Shown here in pieces: positions 49,885-59,531 of a DNA stretch of 64,000 nucleotides (position 1 is its first letter; each line of letters opens with the position of its first letter). The notes beneath the pieces are model-generated. The model worked only from the letters and a program-made list of their open reading frames with translations, had not been told where the DNA came from and ran no database searches. Position numbers and translations under genes: made by a program. This DNA comes from Frigidibacter sp. SD6-1 (GTDB lineage Bacteria; Pseudomonadota; Alphaproteobacteria; Rhodobacterales; Rhodobacteraceae). The stretch is taken from the NCBI RefSeq assembly GCF_030143255.1, contig NZ_JARJNR010000001.1, positions 248,001-312,000 on the forward strand. The letters are read 5' to 3'.

Positions 49885-50712
49885 GTGGGCAGCGATGCGC
49901 GTCTCGGGCTTCCGGAAGGCCTCGCGATCCTTATCAATCTCGCCTCTGCCACGGACCGTCGGGCGTTTCAGGAACGGCAACTCAACCGGCTTGGCGTCCC
50001 TTTTACTCTATTGGCCGCCACCAGCGTTGCCGACGTCGCCCCCGCCCAACTCGCCCGGTTCCGAAACGCCTGGGCGCGGCCCCTGCGCGCGACCGAGATC
50101 GCCTGCACCCTCTCTCACCGCCGCGCGTGGGCGGAGGTCTTGGCCGGTGGTCGGCCGCGTTTGATCCTGGAAGACGATGCCATACTGTCCCCGGCCCTGC
50201 CTGCGCTGCTCGCCGACCTGATCGGGCGCCCGGGCACCGAGTATGTGACGTTCGAAACCTACGTGCATCCGAAGCTCCTGTCGCGTGCAACGGAGCCGCT
50301 TTGCGAGGTCGGTTTCGTCCTCTCGCGCCTCTATCGGGACCGTGGGGGCGCAGCCGCCTACTTGCTCTGGCCCGACGGCGCGCGCCGCCTTCTGGCCGCG
50401 ACCGAAACGGTTCTGCCGCTTGCGGATGCCGCCATTGATCTCGTCCCCGGTCTTGTCCGCCATCAGGTCGAACCCGCCGCTGCGCGGCAGGCCCAGTTCC
50501 TGCCCGCGCCACCCGCCCCGTTCGACCGGATCGGCGCATCGATCATCTTTACCGAACCGATGCCGGACCGGGGGGCGGGCGCCGCGTGGTTTCGCTTCCG
50601 GCTGCGTCGCCTGCGGATATCGCTCGGGCTTCTGCTGCGCCGCCTTCGGGCCTCAGGCGCGGTCCTGAGGCACGTCGATCCGGCCACCGACATCGGCTGG
50701 CCCGGCGACTAG
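49885..50712 (+). CDS. Glycosyltransferase family 25 protein
   Basis: 275 aa. ILINLASATDRRAF, the EIACTLSHRRAW motif and LILEDDA (DxD-like) match GT25 LPS glycosyltransferases. GTG at 49885 is favoured because AAGGGG is 8 nt upstream; the GTG at 49879 is an alternative. The C-terminal 40 residues are very Arg/Leu-rich. Likely adds a sugar to LPS or another surface glycan. Confidence 0.85.
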   Translation: MGSDARLGLPEGLAILINLASATDRRAFQERQLNRLGVPFTLLAATSVADVAPAQLARFRNAWARPLRATEIACTLSHRRAWAEVLAGGRPRLILEDDAILSPALPALLADLIGRPGTEYVTFETYVHPKLLSRATEPLCEVGFVLSRLYRDRGGAAAYLLWPDGARRLLAATETVLPLADAAIDLVPGLVRHQVEPAAARQAQFLPAPPAPFDRIGASIIFTEPMPDRGAGAAWFRFRLRRLRISLGLLLRRLRASGAVLRHVDPATDIGWPGD

Positions 50713-50791
50713 GGGCATCGTCTCGCCCCTCCGACCGTCTGCGCCATCCGAGGTGGCTTTTCAGCGCACCGGCCGTGCCTATAGTGGCCCC

Positions 50792-51526
50792 ATGACACTT
50801 ACCCTCTATTCCGCATATTATGGATCGAAGGAACCGCTGAACCGCGAGGTCTTCGGCGCTTTCACCCATGTGCGGCGCGTTCTCTTCACCGACCATGCGG
50901 ATGTCGATTTTCCCGGGGTCGAGATCGTTCACGATCCGCTCGACGGGCTCGACCCCGCCCGGGCCTCGCGGCGCGCCAAGCTGATGCCGCACCGCTATCT
51001 GGGCGAGGGCTGGTCTCTCTGGCTCGACAACAAGTCGCGGCTGAAACGCGATCCGCTGGAGATTCTTGAAACGGTGACGGCGGGCAGCGATGCCGCCTTC
51101 TTCGCGTTTGCGCATTTCCGCCGGGACTGCGTCTATCAGGAACTGCAGACCTGCTGGGAGAACGGGCTGGATGACTATCGTATCCTGAGGGAACGCGAGC
51201 GCACCTACCGTGCCGAGGGCATGCCTGGGCATTCGGGCCTGATCGAGGGCCATTTCATCCTGCGCCGCCATCAGGATCCGGCGGTTGCGCATTTCGGCGA
51301 GCGCTGGTTCGAACATGTGCTGCGCTATTCGCGCCGCGACCAGATTTCCTTCCCCTATCTGGTCTGGAAACTTGGCCTGCCTTTCGAATTCATTCGAAGT
51401 CTCGACTGGCGCGAGACGGTTCAGCACGATTTCCTCGACCGTGCGAACCGGGTGCCGGACTTTCCGCGCAAGCATCTGGCCTATCAGGCGGCTCGACGCT
51501 TCTATCATTCCATCAAGGGGCGATGA
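50792..51526 (+). CDS. TOD1/MUCI70-type glycosyltransferase-like protein (DUF616)
   Basis: 244 aa. LYSAYYGSKEPLN at the start, LWLDNKSRLKRDP (a DxD-like site) and EGMPGHSGLIEGHFILRRH match the DUF616 family. TATAGT at 50780-50785 ends 6 nt before ATG 50792 and no ribosome site is visible, suggesting leaderless translation. Adjacent to the GT25 gene; a surface-glycan role is inferred. Confidence 0.8.
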   Translation: MTLTLYSAYYGSKEPLNREVFGAFTHVRRVLFTDHADVDFPGVEIVHDPLDGLDPARASRRAKLMPHRYLGEGWSLWLDNKSRLKRDPLEILETVTAGSDAAFFAFAHFRRDCVYQELQTCWENGLDDYRILRERERTYRAEGMPGHSGLIEGHFILRRHQDPAVAHFGERWFEHVLRYSRRDQISFPYLVWKLGLPFEFIRSLDWRETVQHDFLDRANRVPDFPRKHLAYQAARRFYHSIKGR

Positions 51527-51527
51527 C

Positions 51528-51603
51528 GGGCCGCTCATCGCGCGCCGGGCGCGCGCTCTTCGCTCGGTGAGCGAGGAACCCCGTCAGGAGCGACGAGCGG
51601 CCC
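51528..51603. repeat. 76-bp palindromic intergenic repeat, copy A
   Basis: Left arm GGGCCGCTCATCGC (51528-51541), right arm GCGACGAGCGGCCC (51590-51603), 13 of 14 pairs. Internal CGCGC and CTCTTCGC segments resemble the copy at 53313. Confidence 0.75.
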
Positions 51604-51729
51604 GGGCGGGCCTGAGTCTTTGCCGCCACAGATCGGCCGCCCAAATCTGGTGGGCCGAAAAAGCCCCTACCCATCCTTTGGGTGCGCCCCTATAGTCCTT
51701 GCGGGCAAAGGGTTTTCGGGGAGATATCC

Positions 51730-52197
51730 ATGCGCTGTCCGTTTTGCGGCAATGTCGATACGCAGGTGAAGGACAGCCGCCCGGCTGAAGACCATGTCTC
51801 GATCCGGCGGCGGCGGTTCTGCGCGGCCTGTGGCGGGCGCTTCACCACCTATGAGCGCGTGCAGTTACGCGACCTCGTGGTGATCAAGTCCTCGGGTCGT
51901 CGCGAGGACTTCGACCGCTCGAAGCTCGAACGCTCGATCCGCATCGCCATGCAGAAGCGCCCGATCGAGCCGGAACGGATCGACCAGATGATTTCCGGCA
52001 TCGTCCGCCGTCTGGAAAGCCTTGGCGAGACCGACATTCCCTCGAAGACCATCGGCGAGATCGTTATGGAGACGCTCGCACGGATCGACACGGTTGCCTA
52101 TGTGCGCTTCGCCAGCGTCTACAAGAATTTCCAGGCCGCCGACGATTTCGACAAGTTCGTCTCGGAACTGCGCCCGGCGGCCGGCGCCGAGGAGTGA
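51730..52197 (+). CDS. nrdR: Transcriptional repressor NrdR
   Basis: 155 aa. N-terminal zinc ribbon CPFC...CAAC ([18 protein letters not shown]) and an ATP-cone domain ([19 protein letters not shown]). Represses ribonucleotide reductase genes. ATG 51730 has GGGGAG upstream; TATAGT at 51691 may be its -10. Overlaps ribD by GTGA, an arrangement common in alphaproteobacteria. Confidence 0.96.
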   Translation: MRCPFCGNVDTQVKDSRPAEDHVSIRRRRFCAACGGRFTTYERVQLRDLVVIKSSGRREDFDRSKLERSIRIAMQKRPIEPERIDQMISGIVRRLESLGETDIPSKTIGEIVMETLARIDTVAYVRFASVYKNFQAADDFDKFVSELRPAAGAEE

Positions 52198-53291
52198 GCG
52201 GCGCGGACGACCGCGCCTTCATGGCCCAGGCGATCGCACTGGGCGCGCGCGGGCTTGGCCGGGTCTGGCCCAATCCGGCGGTCGGCTGCGTGATCGTGAA
52301 CGAGGGCCGGATCGTCGGCCGTGGCTGGACTGCCGATGGCGGGCGGCCCCATGCCGAGCCGCAGGCGCTCGGCCAGGCGGGCGTGCTCGCGCGCGGCGCC
52401 ACCGCCTATGTGAGCCTTGAGCCCTGCGCCCACCATGGCAAGACCCCGCCCTGCGTGGACGCCCTGATCGCGGCGGGCGTGGCGCGTGTCGTCACAGCGC
52501 TTGAGGACCCTGACCCTAGGGTCGCGGGCGGGGGGCATGCGCTGCTGCGCGATGCCGGTATCGTGGTAGAGACCGGCCTCATGCAGGCCGAGGCGCGGGC
52601 GGTCCAGAAAGGTTTCCTCAGTCGCGTCACTCTCGGGCGACCGATGCTGACCCTGAAGCTCGCAACCAGCCTCGACGGCCGGATCGCGACCGCCTCGGGC
52701 GAAAGCCGCTGGATCACCGGGCCAGAGGCGCGGCGGCGGACCCATCTGATGCGGGCCTGTCATGATGCCGTGCTGATCGGGGCGGGTACCGCGCGGGCGG
52801 ATGATCCGGGTCTGACGGTGCGCGGGCTCGGCGTCACCGGTCAGCCTGTGAGGATTGTCGCGGCGCGCGGGCTTGACCTGCCGCGCGATGGCCAGTTGGC
52901 CAGGACGGCGACAGAGGTTCCGCTGTGGCTCCTGCACGGTCCGGACGCTGCCGCCGCCGCGCGCAGCCACTGGTCCGCGCTCGGCGCGCGGCTGATCGAA
53001 GTTCCGCTCGCCGACGGCGGTCTCGACATGAGGGCGGCTTTTCAGGTCCTGGGCGCCCTTGGCCTGACCCGGGTGTTCTGCGAGGGCGGCGGGGCGCTGG
53101 CAGCGGCGCTGATCCGCGCCGGTCTGGCGGACGAGCTTGCGCTTTTCACCTCCGGCCTCGCGCTTGGCAGCGATGCCCGGCCGGGCGTTGGCGCGCTGGG
53201 TCTTGACACTCTGGCGGGCGCCGGACGCTATCGGCTGGAGGAGCTTTGCCCGGTCGGCGGTGACGTGCTGAGCCGCTGGTCGCGCATGTGA
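52194..53291 (+). CDS. ribD: Bifunctional riboflavin deaminase/reductase RibD
   Basis: 365 aa. N-terminal cytidine-deaminase-like domain with zinc ligands HAEPQAL and [11 protein letters not shown] (about 53-92); C-terminal reductase with [14 protein letters not shown] and [10 protein letters not shown]. Start GTG 52194 overlaps nrdR. Catalyses the second and third steps of riboflavin synthesis. The next rib gene lies about 4.8 kb away, beyond the capsule genes. Confidence 0.96.
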   Translation: MSGADDRAFMAQAIALGARGLGRVWPNPAVGCVIVNEGRIVGRGWTADGGRPHAEPQALGQAGVLARGATAYVSLEPCAHHGKTPPCVDALIAAGVARVVTALEDPDPRVAGGGHALLRDAGIVVETGLMQAEARAVQKGFLSRVTLGRPMLTLKLATSLDGRIATASGESRWITGPEARRRTHLMRACHDAVLIGAGTARADDPGLTVRGLGVTGQPVRIVAARGLDLPRDGQLARTATEVPLWLLHGPDAAAAARSHWSALGARLIEVPLADGGLDMRAAFQVLGALGLTRVFCEGGGALAAALIRAGLADELALFTSGLALGSDARPGVGALGLDTLAGAGRYRLEELCPVGGDVLSRWSRM

Positions 53292-53312
53292 CGCGGGCGG
53301 ACGCGGGCGGAC

Positions 53313-53381
53313 CGGGCCGCTCATCGGCCCTCGTGGCCCTCTTCGCGAGGAGGGCGCGGCCCGCGCCCGAGGAGCGGCCCG
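53313..53381. repeat. Palindromic intergenic repeat, copy B
   Basis: Arms CGGGCCGCTC (53313-53322) and GAGCGGCCCG (53372-53381), 10 bp perfect, with internal ATCGGCCCTC and CCTCTTCGCGAGG. It lies between the convergent ribD and kpsC and ends at the kpsC stop. Confidence 0.75.
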
Positions 53382-55424
53382 TCAGCGCCAGAGCCAGGGC
53401 TGGCCCGCCAGAAGGCCCTGAAGCTTTGACAGAACCCGATAGCCCGCGCCCGGTCGTGGCACCTGGCCCTGTGCCAGACGGTCCACGATCACCTCGGCGG
53501 GGCAGGGCAGGCCGGTCTTTGGGTCACGGTAGCGCGGATAGGCGATCAGCGCGGCATGGACGAGCTTTTCAGGCGTGGGCCGTGCCTTGCGGTGCGGGAT
53601 CGAAGGGCCAAGATCGCGCGTGAGGCCCCAGCCCGCATAGAAGGGCGCGCCGAGACAGGCGACGGGCCTGCCGCGCATCAGCGCCTCGAAGCCGAGCGTC
53701 GAGGTGATGGTCCAGACCTCGTCCACCTCGACGAGAAGCGCCGCCGGATCGGCGGCGCGCACGAGGAGAGCGCCGCGCGCGGTCAGGTCCGCCGGGGCGA
53801 TCAGGCCGGGCCGGAGGCCCGCCTCGACGTCGGGGTGGGGCTTGTAGAGGATCACCGCCCCGGGGTTTTCCGCCCGTGCGCGGTCCAGCAGCGCAAGGTT
53901 CGTCCGAACCTCGCCCGCGCCGAGCCGGATCGAGGCATCGTCCTCGACCTGACCCACGACCAGGATGCGCCGCCCCTGAGGCAGAGCGGGCAGCGCGCCG
54001 CCGATATTGTATTTGGTCAGGCCCGCCCTGGTGATCGCGGCGATCAGCTTGCGCGCCCGCTCCTCCTCCCCGGCAGCGGGCGGCGCGGCGATCAGCCGGT
54101 CGAGATCGCTTTCCCGCGTCGGGTCGTAGTAGATGCCGCTTGCATCGCTCACCAGAGACAGGGGTGGCACAAGTTCGGCGCCAAGCCCGCGCGAGCGCAG
54201 AAGGCCGTCCTCCACCCGGCGGACCGCAAGATCCGGGCCGGCAGCTGCGGGGGCGGCCGCGCCCCATGCCAGCAAAGTGCGCCCGCTTGCCCGCGCTTCC
54301 TCGACCGCCCGCCCGCCCTCGCGGAACAGGACGGGTTTCCCGCGCCCGTAGAATTTCTGCAGATGCGCCCGCTTCCACAGCCGCATTCCGCTGGCGACAT
54401 AGCCCGCCCGGTCCTCGCGACAGGCGCGCACTTCGGCCTCCAGTTGGTTCAGCATCTCCTCGAAGCTGCACAGCCGGTCGCGGCAGGGGTCGTACCAGAC
54501 GGGGTAGAGGATCATCGCGGCGGCAAAGAGCTGCGCGCGGGTCAGTTTCCGCTGGCGCCGCCAGACCGGCTGGCGGTCGTCGGTCAGGCCCCAGCCCGCA
54601 TAGAAAGGCTGGCCGAAGACATGGGGCCTGTGGCCCGCGAGAATCGCCTCGAACCCCATCTGGGACGAGACCGTATAGACCGCGACCGCGCCCTCAAAGA
54701 GTGTCTGCGGCGTCAGGGCCGGGTCGGCAAATTCGATCGGCCCCATCGCGCGGTCGTCGGGTCCGTAATGGCCAGGCCGGTGGCCCGCGCCGGTTTCGGG
54801 GTGGCTGCGGATCAGGATCGGGCGCCCGGGATGTTCGTCCATCGCGACGAACAACATCTCGCGGAAGGTGGCCGCCGTCGCCCCGCCATGGATGATCGAG
54901 GCATCGCCCCTGGTCTGGTCGATCACCAGCACATAGCCGGGCGGCGGCGGCGTGGCGGCAGGATCGGAGAGATTGTATTTCGAAAGATGCCCCGCCGCGA
55001 TCTGCGCCATTCCCGCACGGGCGCGGCCCAGAAGATGGCTGTCATCCAGCGGATGGGTCGCGAGAAGGATCTCCAGATCGGACGGACTGTCGGCGGCGAA
55101 ATGCACGCCGCGCTCATCGAGCAGCAGCCCGAGCGGCGGCGCGCCCTCGCGGCCGAGTTGCACCGAGCGCAGGAACGGGTCCTCGACCCTCAGGACCGGG
55201 CGCGCGAACCTCTCCGCCACCGCCTCGCCGCGCGGCGCGGTCGGGCTCTTGCCCCAGACGCCGACATGATCTTCGGGCCGTAGGGGCGCGCCAAGCCGCA
55301 CATCCCAGCCTTTCAGCGCCAGAATGCGGCGGATGCGCGCCTGGGTCAGGAAGCCGCCATTATAGACGAAAAGCCGCCGGGCGCTGTCACGACCGGCGGC
55401 GTCGCGCGTCGGAGCGCCGCTCAA
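53382..55424 (-). CDS. kpsC: Capsule polysaccharide Kdo transferase KpsC
   Basis: About 680 aa. Two homologous halves, each ending in PFYAGWGLT (VFGQPFYAGWGLTDD and CLGAPFYAGWGLTRD), as in KpsC, whose two GT domains build the beta-Kdo linker of group 2 capsules. LFVYNGGFLTQARIRRILAL is the typical N-terminus. ATG is lacking there; TTG 55424 (TTGA overlap with the upstream gene) is my choice, and an ATG at 55499 would extend it inside that gene. Confidence 0.93.
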   Translation of the reverse strand: MSGAPTRDAAGRDSARRLFVYNGGFLTQARIRRILALKGWDVRLGAPLRPEDHVGVWGKSPTAPRGEAVAERFARPVLRVEDPFLRSVQLGREGAPPLGLLLDERGVHFAADSPSDLEILLATHPLDDSHLLGRARAGMAQIAAGHLSKYNLSDPAATPPPPGYVLVIDQTRGDASIIHGGATAATFREMLFVAMDEHPGRPILIRSHPETGAGHRPGHYGPDDRAMGPIEFADPALTPQTLFEGAVAVYTVSSQMGFEAILAGHRPHVFGQPFYAGWGLTDDRQPVWRRQRKLTRAQLFAAAMILYPVWYDPCRDRLCSFEEMLNQLEAEVRACREDRAGYVASGMRLWKRAHLQKFYGRGKPVLFREGGRAVEEARASGRTLLAWGAAAPAAAGPDLAVRRVEDGLLRSRGLGAELVPPLSLVSDASGIYYDPTRESDLDRLIAAPPAAGEEERARKLIAAITRAGLTKYNIGGALPALPQGRRILVVGQVEDDASIRLGAGEVRTNLALLDRARAENPGAVILYKPHPDVEAGLRPGLIAPADLTARGALLVRAADPAALLVEVDEVWTITSTLGFEALMRGRPVACLGAPFYAGWGLTRDLGPSIPHRKARPTPEKLVHAALIAYPRYRDPKTGLPCPAEVIVDRLAQGQVPRPGAGYRVLSKLQGLLAGQPWLWR

Positions 55425-56554
55425 TTGCCCTGCGCGAGCGCGCTGACGGAATTGGCCGAGCTTGCGGTGCCGGTCAGCACGGCCAGCGTCTTCTGCCACT
55501 GAACATAGGGCGCTTCGGTCACATAGAGCGTGTCGCCGTCGCGGATCAGGAAATCGCGCGCGTTGAAAAGCCCATCGGGTTCGGTCAGGTTCAGCACATA
55601 GGCCACGCGCTGCGGGCCATTCAGGTCGTTGCGGCCAAGGACGGCACGGGCGATCGCCTCGCTTTCGTCGCGCAGGACGAACACCCCCTTGGGATCGGCG
55701 AAATTGGTCGAAAGGCCGCCGACCTGTGCCAGCGCCTCGATGGCGGTCAGGGTGGGGGTTTCGAACTGCACGCGGTTTTGCGCGCCGGTCGCGCCCATCG
55801 CGGTGAAGGAGCGCGGGTCGGCCTCGACAAGGATGATGTCACCGGGACGCAGCGCGATATCCATCGCCGGGTTCTGGTAGATGTCGACGAGGCGCGCCTG
55901 GCCAGACGACTTGCCGCGCGTCAGCGTCACCTGGGCGGCCTGCGGATCGACCGCCACGCCACCTGCGCGTGCGATCATCGCCGACAGGGAACGCGTGGGC
56001 CGCTCGATCGGGTAGACGCCCTGTGCGCCGATGTCACCGATGACCGAAACCGTCGCACCATCGCCTGCAAGCCGCGTCACCTCGACCTGCGGGTCGGGGG
56101 TCTGCTCAGACAGCTTGTCGGTGATGATCCGGCGCAATTCATCGACCGAATTGCCTGCGGCCTTCACCCGGCCCGCATAGGGCACGAAGATGAAGCCCTG
56201 GCCGTCGACCTGAATTTCCTGAAGCGGGGTGGCCTTGTTGCCCTTGGCCAAAAGCCCGTTATCGACGTTTTCCCAGATCACCAGACCGAGCTTGTCGCCG
56301 GGTCGCACATCGTCGGACCCGACCAGACCGGCATGGCGGAAGGCCGCCGGGAAGCCGATGGGTGCCTCTTCCCCGGTCAGGCGGGCGACGCGAGCGTCGA
56401 CGGGAATGATGAAGGAATTGCCCTGCCGCTCGACACTGCCTGCAAGGATCTCTTTCTTGTTCGGCCCCGAGCGCGGCAGACCGCAGGCAGCGACCAGCGC
56501 CACCATGGAAACAAGAACCAGACTGCGCGTCCGGCGTTTGCCAGATTGGATCAC
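55421..56554 (-). CDS. Polysaccharide export lipoprotein, Wza/KpsD-like
   Basis: 377 aa. Signal with lipobox VAAC (Cys near residue 24), then a polysaccharide-export domain (GDKLGLVIWENV, PYAGRVKAAG) and SLBB repeats (VIGDIGAQGVYPIE onward). Forms the outer-membrane/periplasmic channel for capsule. Start GTG 56554 places a basic stretch (KRRTRS) before the hydrophobic core; the ATG at 56632 adds 26 unlikely residues. Between kpsS and kpsC. Confidence 0.92.
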   Translation of the reverse strand: MIQSGKRRTRSLVLVSMVALVAACGLPRSGPNKKEILAGSVERQGNSFIIPVDARVARLTGEEAPIGFPAAFRHAGLVGSDDVRPGDKLGLVIWENVDNGLLAKGNKATPLQEIQVDGQGFIFVPYAGRVKAAGNSVDELRRIITDKLSEQTPDPQVEVTRLAGDGATVSVIGDIGAQGVYPIERPTRSLSAMIARAGGVAVDPQAAQVTLTRGKSSGQARLVDIYQNPAMDIALRPGDIILVEADPRSFTAMGATGAQNRVQFETPTLTAIEALAQVGGLSTNFADPKGVFVLRDESEAIARAVLGRNDLNGPQRVAYVLNLTEPDGLFNARDFLIRDGDTLYVTEAPYVQWQKTLAVLTGTASSANSVSALAQGN

Positions 56555-56639
56555 TCTTCGGTTTCCGTTTATTATCCTGCCTCTTTGAGCGCGATGGTAG
56601 CGGTTGCGGCGGCAAAAAAACAGCCCCCTCAACTCACCC

Positions 56640-57944
56640 TCAATTCACCGCCCGGATGTGTTGCCGCTCTGCCGCGGCCGCCTGAAGAAGCGTGACATAG
56701 GGATCATGCGGCGCCAGCATCATGTCCACGACCCGCCGCAGCGCCCTGCGGCGCCCGGCGGCAGAATAGAAGCCGCCCGGAATCTGCGAGGTTTCCAGAA
56801 GGAACTGCCGGTAGTCGGAATAGGCGCGCGAGTCGGGGCGGGCTGGCGCGGCGAAGAACTCGGCAAGCGGCTGGGGGGACACGAAGTCCGGCTTGTCATA
56901 GACCGCGCGGCCAAGAAGCTTGACCGGCAGTCCCCGCCACAGCGCCTGCTGGGCGGCAGTGGAATTGACCGTCACCGCGCTTGCCGCCTCGCGCAGAAGC
57001 TGGGCAAGCTTGCCGCCGGTCACGAAATGAACCCGCGCCGACAGGCCGCGCGCCGCGGCGCCCTCGCGGATCAGCCGGGCCAGCGGCAGGCGCCCGTCCT
57101 CCAACGGATGGGCCTTGAAGACCAGATGGTGATGCGCCGCCGCCCCCCGTGCGAAAGCGTCGAGGCACTGGGTCACGAAATCAGCCATCGAGGCGAAATC
57201 GGAATGCGCCCGGAAGCTCGCATCATGTTCAAGCTGCAGCAGCACCAGATGATAGGGAAAGCCGCTTTGCCGTATGCGGCGTTCGGCAAGCCGGCGCCCG
57301 ATCCTCACGAACGGCATCGTGAAGAAGCGCTGCAGATGCAGCCGCGCCTCGCGTGCCACGCCGATCTCTCGGTGCGGACGGTGACCGGGATAGGCGCGGT
57401 TCATCGTCAGGATCAGGAAATGATAAAGCGCGCCGTAGAACATATGCTCGCGCATGTCGCCCCAATGGACCGGCGCGGGCGGCTGTTCGGCGCCCGGCCG
57501 GGCGAGGGCAGCGCGCATCGTCGCGAGGTCAAGCTGCATCAGCCGCGAATTGCCGTTCGATCCGTCGCGTTCGTAGGTGATCCAGTAGGGCCTGAGATAG
57601 CCCTCTTCGAAGACATGGATGCGCAACCCGCGTTCCTTCGCCAGCCGGATCGCCGTGGCGTGGATCGGTCGGCTGTCGCCGTAAAGCGCGATATCGGTGA
57701 TGCGCAGTTCCGTCAGCAGGTCGGCGAGCCGCGCCTCCCATTCGCCAAGCGGCGCACGGAAGGCGATATAGTTCGGGCCGCGCCAGAAGAACGCGTCGCC
57801 GCGATTGAACCCGACGCGCCAGACCTCGGCACCCGCTGTGCGCAAGAGGTCGCCGAGCCGCGCGAAGAACGGCCCGTGCGGCCCCTGCAGCAACAGGAAG
57901 CGCCGGTCGGCGGCGGACGGCGGAGGGGAGGTGCGTCGGGTCAT
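56640..57944 (-). CDS. kpsS: Capsule polysaccharide Kdo transferase KpsS
   Basis: 434 aa. FLLLQGPHGPFFARLGDLL, VGFNRGDAFFWRG, VFEEGYLRPYWIT and LVFKAHPLEDGR are KpsS hallmarks. KpsS adds the first Kdo to phosphatidylglycerol, then KpsC extends. First gene of the leftward capsule unit; the kpsM/kpsT transporter genes are not in this window. Confidence 0.92.
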   Translation of the reverse strand: MTRRTSPPPSAADRRFLLLQGPHGPFFARLGDLLRTAGAEVWRVGFNRGDAFFWRGPNYIAFRAPLGEWEARLADLLTELRITDIALYGDSRPIHATAIRLAKERGLRIHVFEEGYLRPYWITYERDGSNGNSRLMQLDLATMRAALARPGAEQPPAPVHWGDMREHMFYGALYHFLILTMNRAYPGHRPHREIGVAREARLHLQRFFTMPFVRIGRRLAERRIRQSGFPYHLVLLQLEHDASFRAHSDFASMADFVTQCLDAFARGAAAHHHLVFKAHPLEDGRLPLARLIREGAAARGLSARVHFVTGGKLAQLLREAASAVTVNSTAAQQALWRGLPVKLLGRAVYDKPDFVSPQPLAEFFAAPARPDSRAYSDYRQFLLETSQIPGGFYSAAGRRRALRRVVDMMLAPHDPYVTLLQAAAAERQHIRAVN

Positions 57945-58063
57945 GCTTTTGCCAATCTGTCGGTTTTTCCCGCTTTCATCTTGCCCTCGTTGCGCCGGAC
58001 CCTTCCGCCACGCCCTTGCGCCAGGGCGCCGCGCTCGCTAGGCAATCGGGAAAGGAGACGCTC

Positions 58064-58681
58064 ATGTTCACAGGTATAGTCACCGACATTGGCGAAGTCA
58101 TGGCGCTTGAGCGTCGCGGCGATCTTTGGGCGCGGATCGGCACGCATTATCCGGCCGGCGGCATCGACATCGGCGCCTCGATCGCCTGCGACGGCTGCTG
58201 TCTGACGGTCATTGCGCGCGGGGCAGAGGACGGGCGCACCTGGTTCGATGTGCAGATATCGGCCGAAAGCATCGCCAAGACCACGATCGGGTCCAACCGC
58301 GTGGGTTGGTCGGTCGGACGGCGGCTGAACCTTGAACGGGCGCTGAAGGTGGGCGACGAGCTGGGCGGCCATATCGTCTCGGGCCATGTGGACGGCGTGG
58401 CCGAGATCGTCGGGATGGAGGATGAAGGCGAAAGCACCCGGTTCACCTTCCGGGCGCCCGAGGCGCTTGCGGGCTTCATCGCGCCCAAGGGATCGGTGGC
58501 GCTGAACGGCACGTCTCTGACGGTGAACGAGGTGAACGGCCGGGAGTTCGGCGTCAACATCATCCCCCATACCAAGGCTGTCACCACCTGGGGGGCGGCG
58601 CGCCTGGGCGATCAGGTGAATATCGAGATCGACACGCTTGCGCGCTATGTGGCGCGGATGCGGGACTGGGCCAACGGCTGA
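58064..58681 (+). CDS. ribE: Riboflavin synthase (alpha chain)
   Basis: 205 aa with duplicated lumazine-binding halves: MFTGIVTDIGEV, GCCLTVI in half one and GTSLTVNEV in half two. Dismutates lumazine to riboflavin. AAGGAG lies 6 nt before ATG 58064. Starts the ribE-orf-ribB-ribH-nusB run. No FMN riboswitch pattern is seen upstream. Confidence 0.95.
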   Translation: MFTGIVTDIGEVMALERRGDLWARIGTHYPAGGIDIGASIACDGCCLTVIARGAEDGRTWFDVQISAESIAKTTIGSNRVGWSVGRRLNLERALKVGDELGGHIVSGHVDGVAEIVGMEDEGESTRFTFRAPEALAGFIAPKGSVALNGTSLTVNEVNGREFGVNIIPHTKAVTTWGAARLGDQVNIEIDTLARYVARMRDWANG

Positions 58682-58691
58682 CGCCTGCGCG

Positions 58692-58739
58692 GGCAAATCT
58701 TTTCGAAAAGATTTGCCAAAATCCTTTGAAGGATTTTGG
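58692..58739. terminator. Tandem palindromes after ribE (TTCGAA family)
   Basis: Two overlapping dyads: 58692-58717 (arms GGCAAATCTTTTC and its complement) and 58716-58739 (arms CCAAAATCCTT and AAGGATTTTGG). The second shares its arms with the 19202 element. Located 10 nt after the ribE stop, so transcription into the next gene may be reduced. Confidence 0.75.
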
Positions 58740-58854
58740 TCTGCCCGATAGACAGGCGCCATGCCTGAAAAACCGGCGTTGCGTCCGGCGATCCGCCCGG
58801 CACGCGCCTTTGAGCTTGCCCGCAGCCGGCGATCCTGAAAGCTTGGCAATCGCG

Positions 58855-59424
58855 ATGATTAACCTGATCGGGCATAACGGCGGCCCGACGCTGGAGGGCG
58901 GCGCAAGCTGGCGGGCGCATTGCTGGCGGACGGCGCGGGCGCGGCTTCTACCGGTGCTGCCGGTCGAGGTGGTTCGCCTCAGGGTCAAGCGGGCGGCGGA
59001 ACTTGGGCTGGATTACAAGACCTATGCCGGAGTGCGCGCGACGACCGGGCGCGACCTCTTGGCCTTTCTCTTTTCATCGAATGCGCTCGCCCTGTCTGTG
59101 GCGCAGCCGGTCCTGCCGCCGGAACGGGCGGGCAAGCTTGACCAGATCACCGCCTGCGGCCGCATCGCGCTGGCCAATCCGCCGCTGACGCCCGAGGCGG
59201 TCAGGAATGCCGCCTGCATGATCGACGCCGCCCATGCCGCGCCTGCGCTTCTCGCGCCGGAACGCGAGGTCCGCGCCCGGCTGCGCGCGGCACTCGGGCA
59301 CCTTCCGGCCGATGCCGTTCTGCTCATCGGCGATCACGCGCTGGAACGCGACTGGTGCGCGGCGGGCAGGCTGGCGGGCTATCTCTCTGCCGAGAGGTTC
59401 TTCACGGCGCCGACTGCGCGCTGA
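58855..59424 (+). CDS. Uncharacterised protein in the riboflavin cluster
   Basis: 189 aa, no family I can name. It begins MINLIGHNGGPTLEGG, a GHNGGP start seen on many alphaproteobacterial proteins of unknown role. Then WRAHCWRTARARLLPVLPVEVVRLRVKRA (a basic helix) and several helical segments. The frame is open from 58726, but the palindrome and lack of a ribosome site favour ATG 58855. Codon use looks like its neighbours. Sits between ribE and ribB; a role in flavin metabolism is only positional. Confidence 0.65.
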   Translation: MINLIGHNGGPTLEGGASWRAHCWRTARARLLPVLPVEVVRLRVKRAAELGLDYKTYAGVRATTGRDLLAFLFSSNALALSVAQPVLPPERAGKLDQITACGRIALANPPLTPEAVRNAACMIDAAHAAPALLAPEREVRARLRAALGHLPADAVLLIGDHALERDWCAAGRLAGYLSAERFFTAPTAR

Positions 59425-59531
59425 GACAGCGCCCTGTCGCTTGAGGCCGGTAAAGCGCCGCCGCCGCCTCTGGCCTTTCGGGCGCGCATCGTCTATGCCC
59501 GCCGGTGACTTTTCCCTGCCCCGGGCCGCCC

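Noticed and set aside
53556-55283. 575-codon plus-strand open frame antisense to kpsC
   Set aside because: No motif or ribosome site; KpsC motifs on the other strand are clear.
57945-58063. FMN riboswitch before ribE
   Set aside because: The gap is too short and lacks the AGGG...GCCC-type conserved elements.
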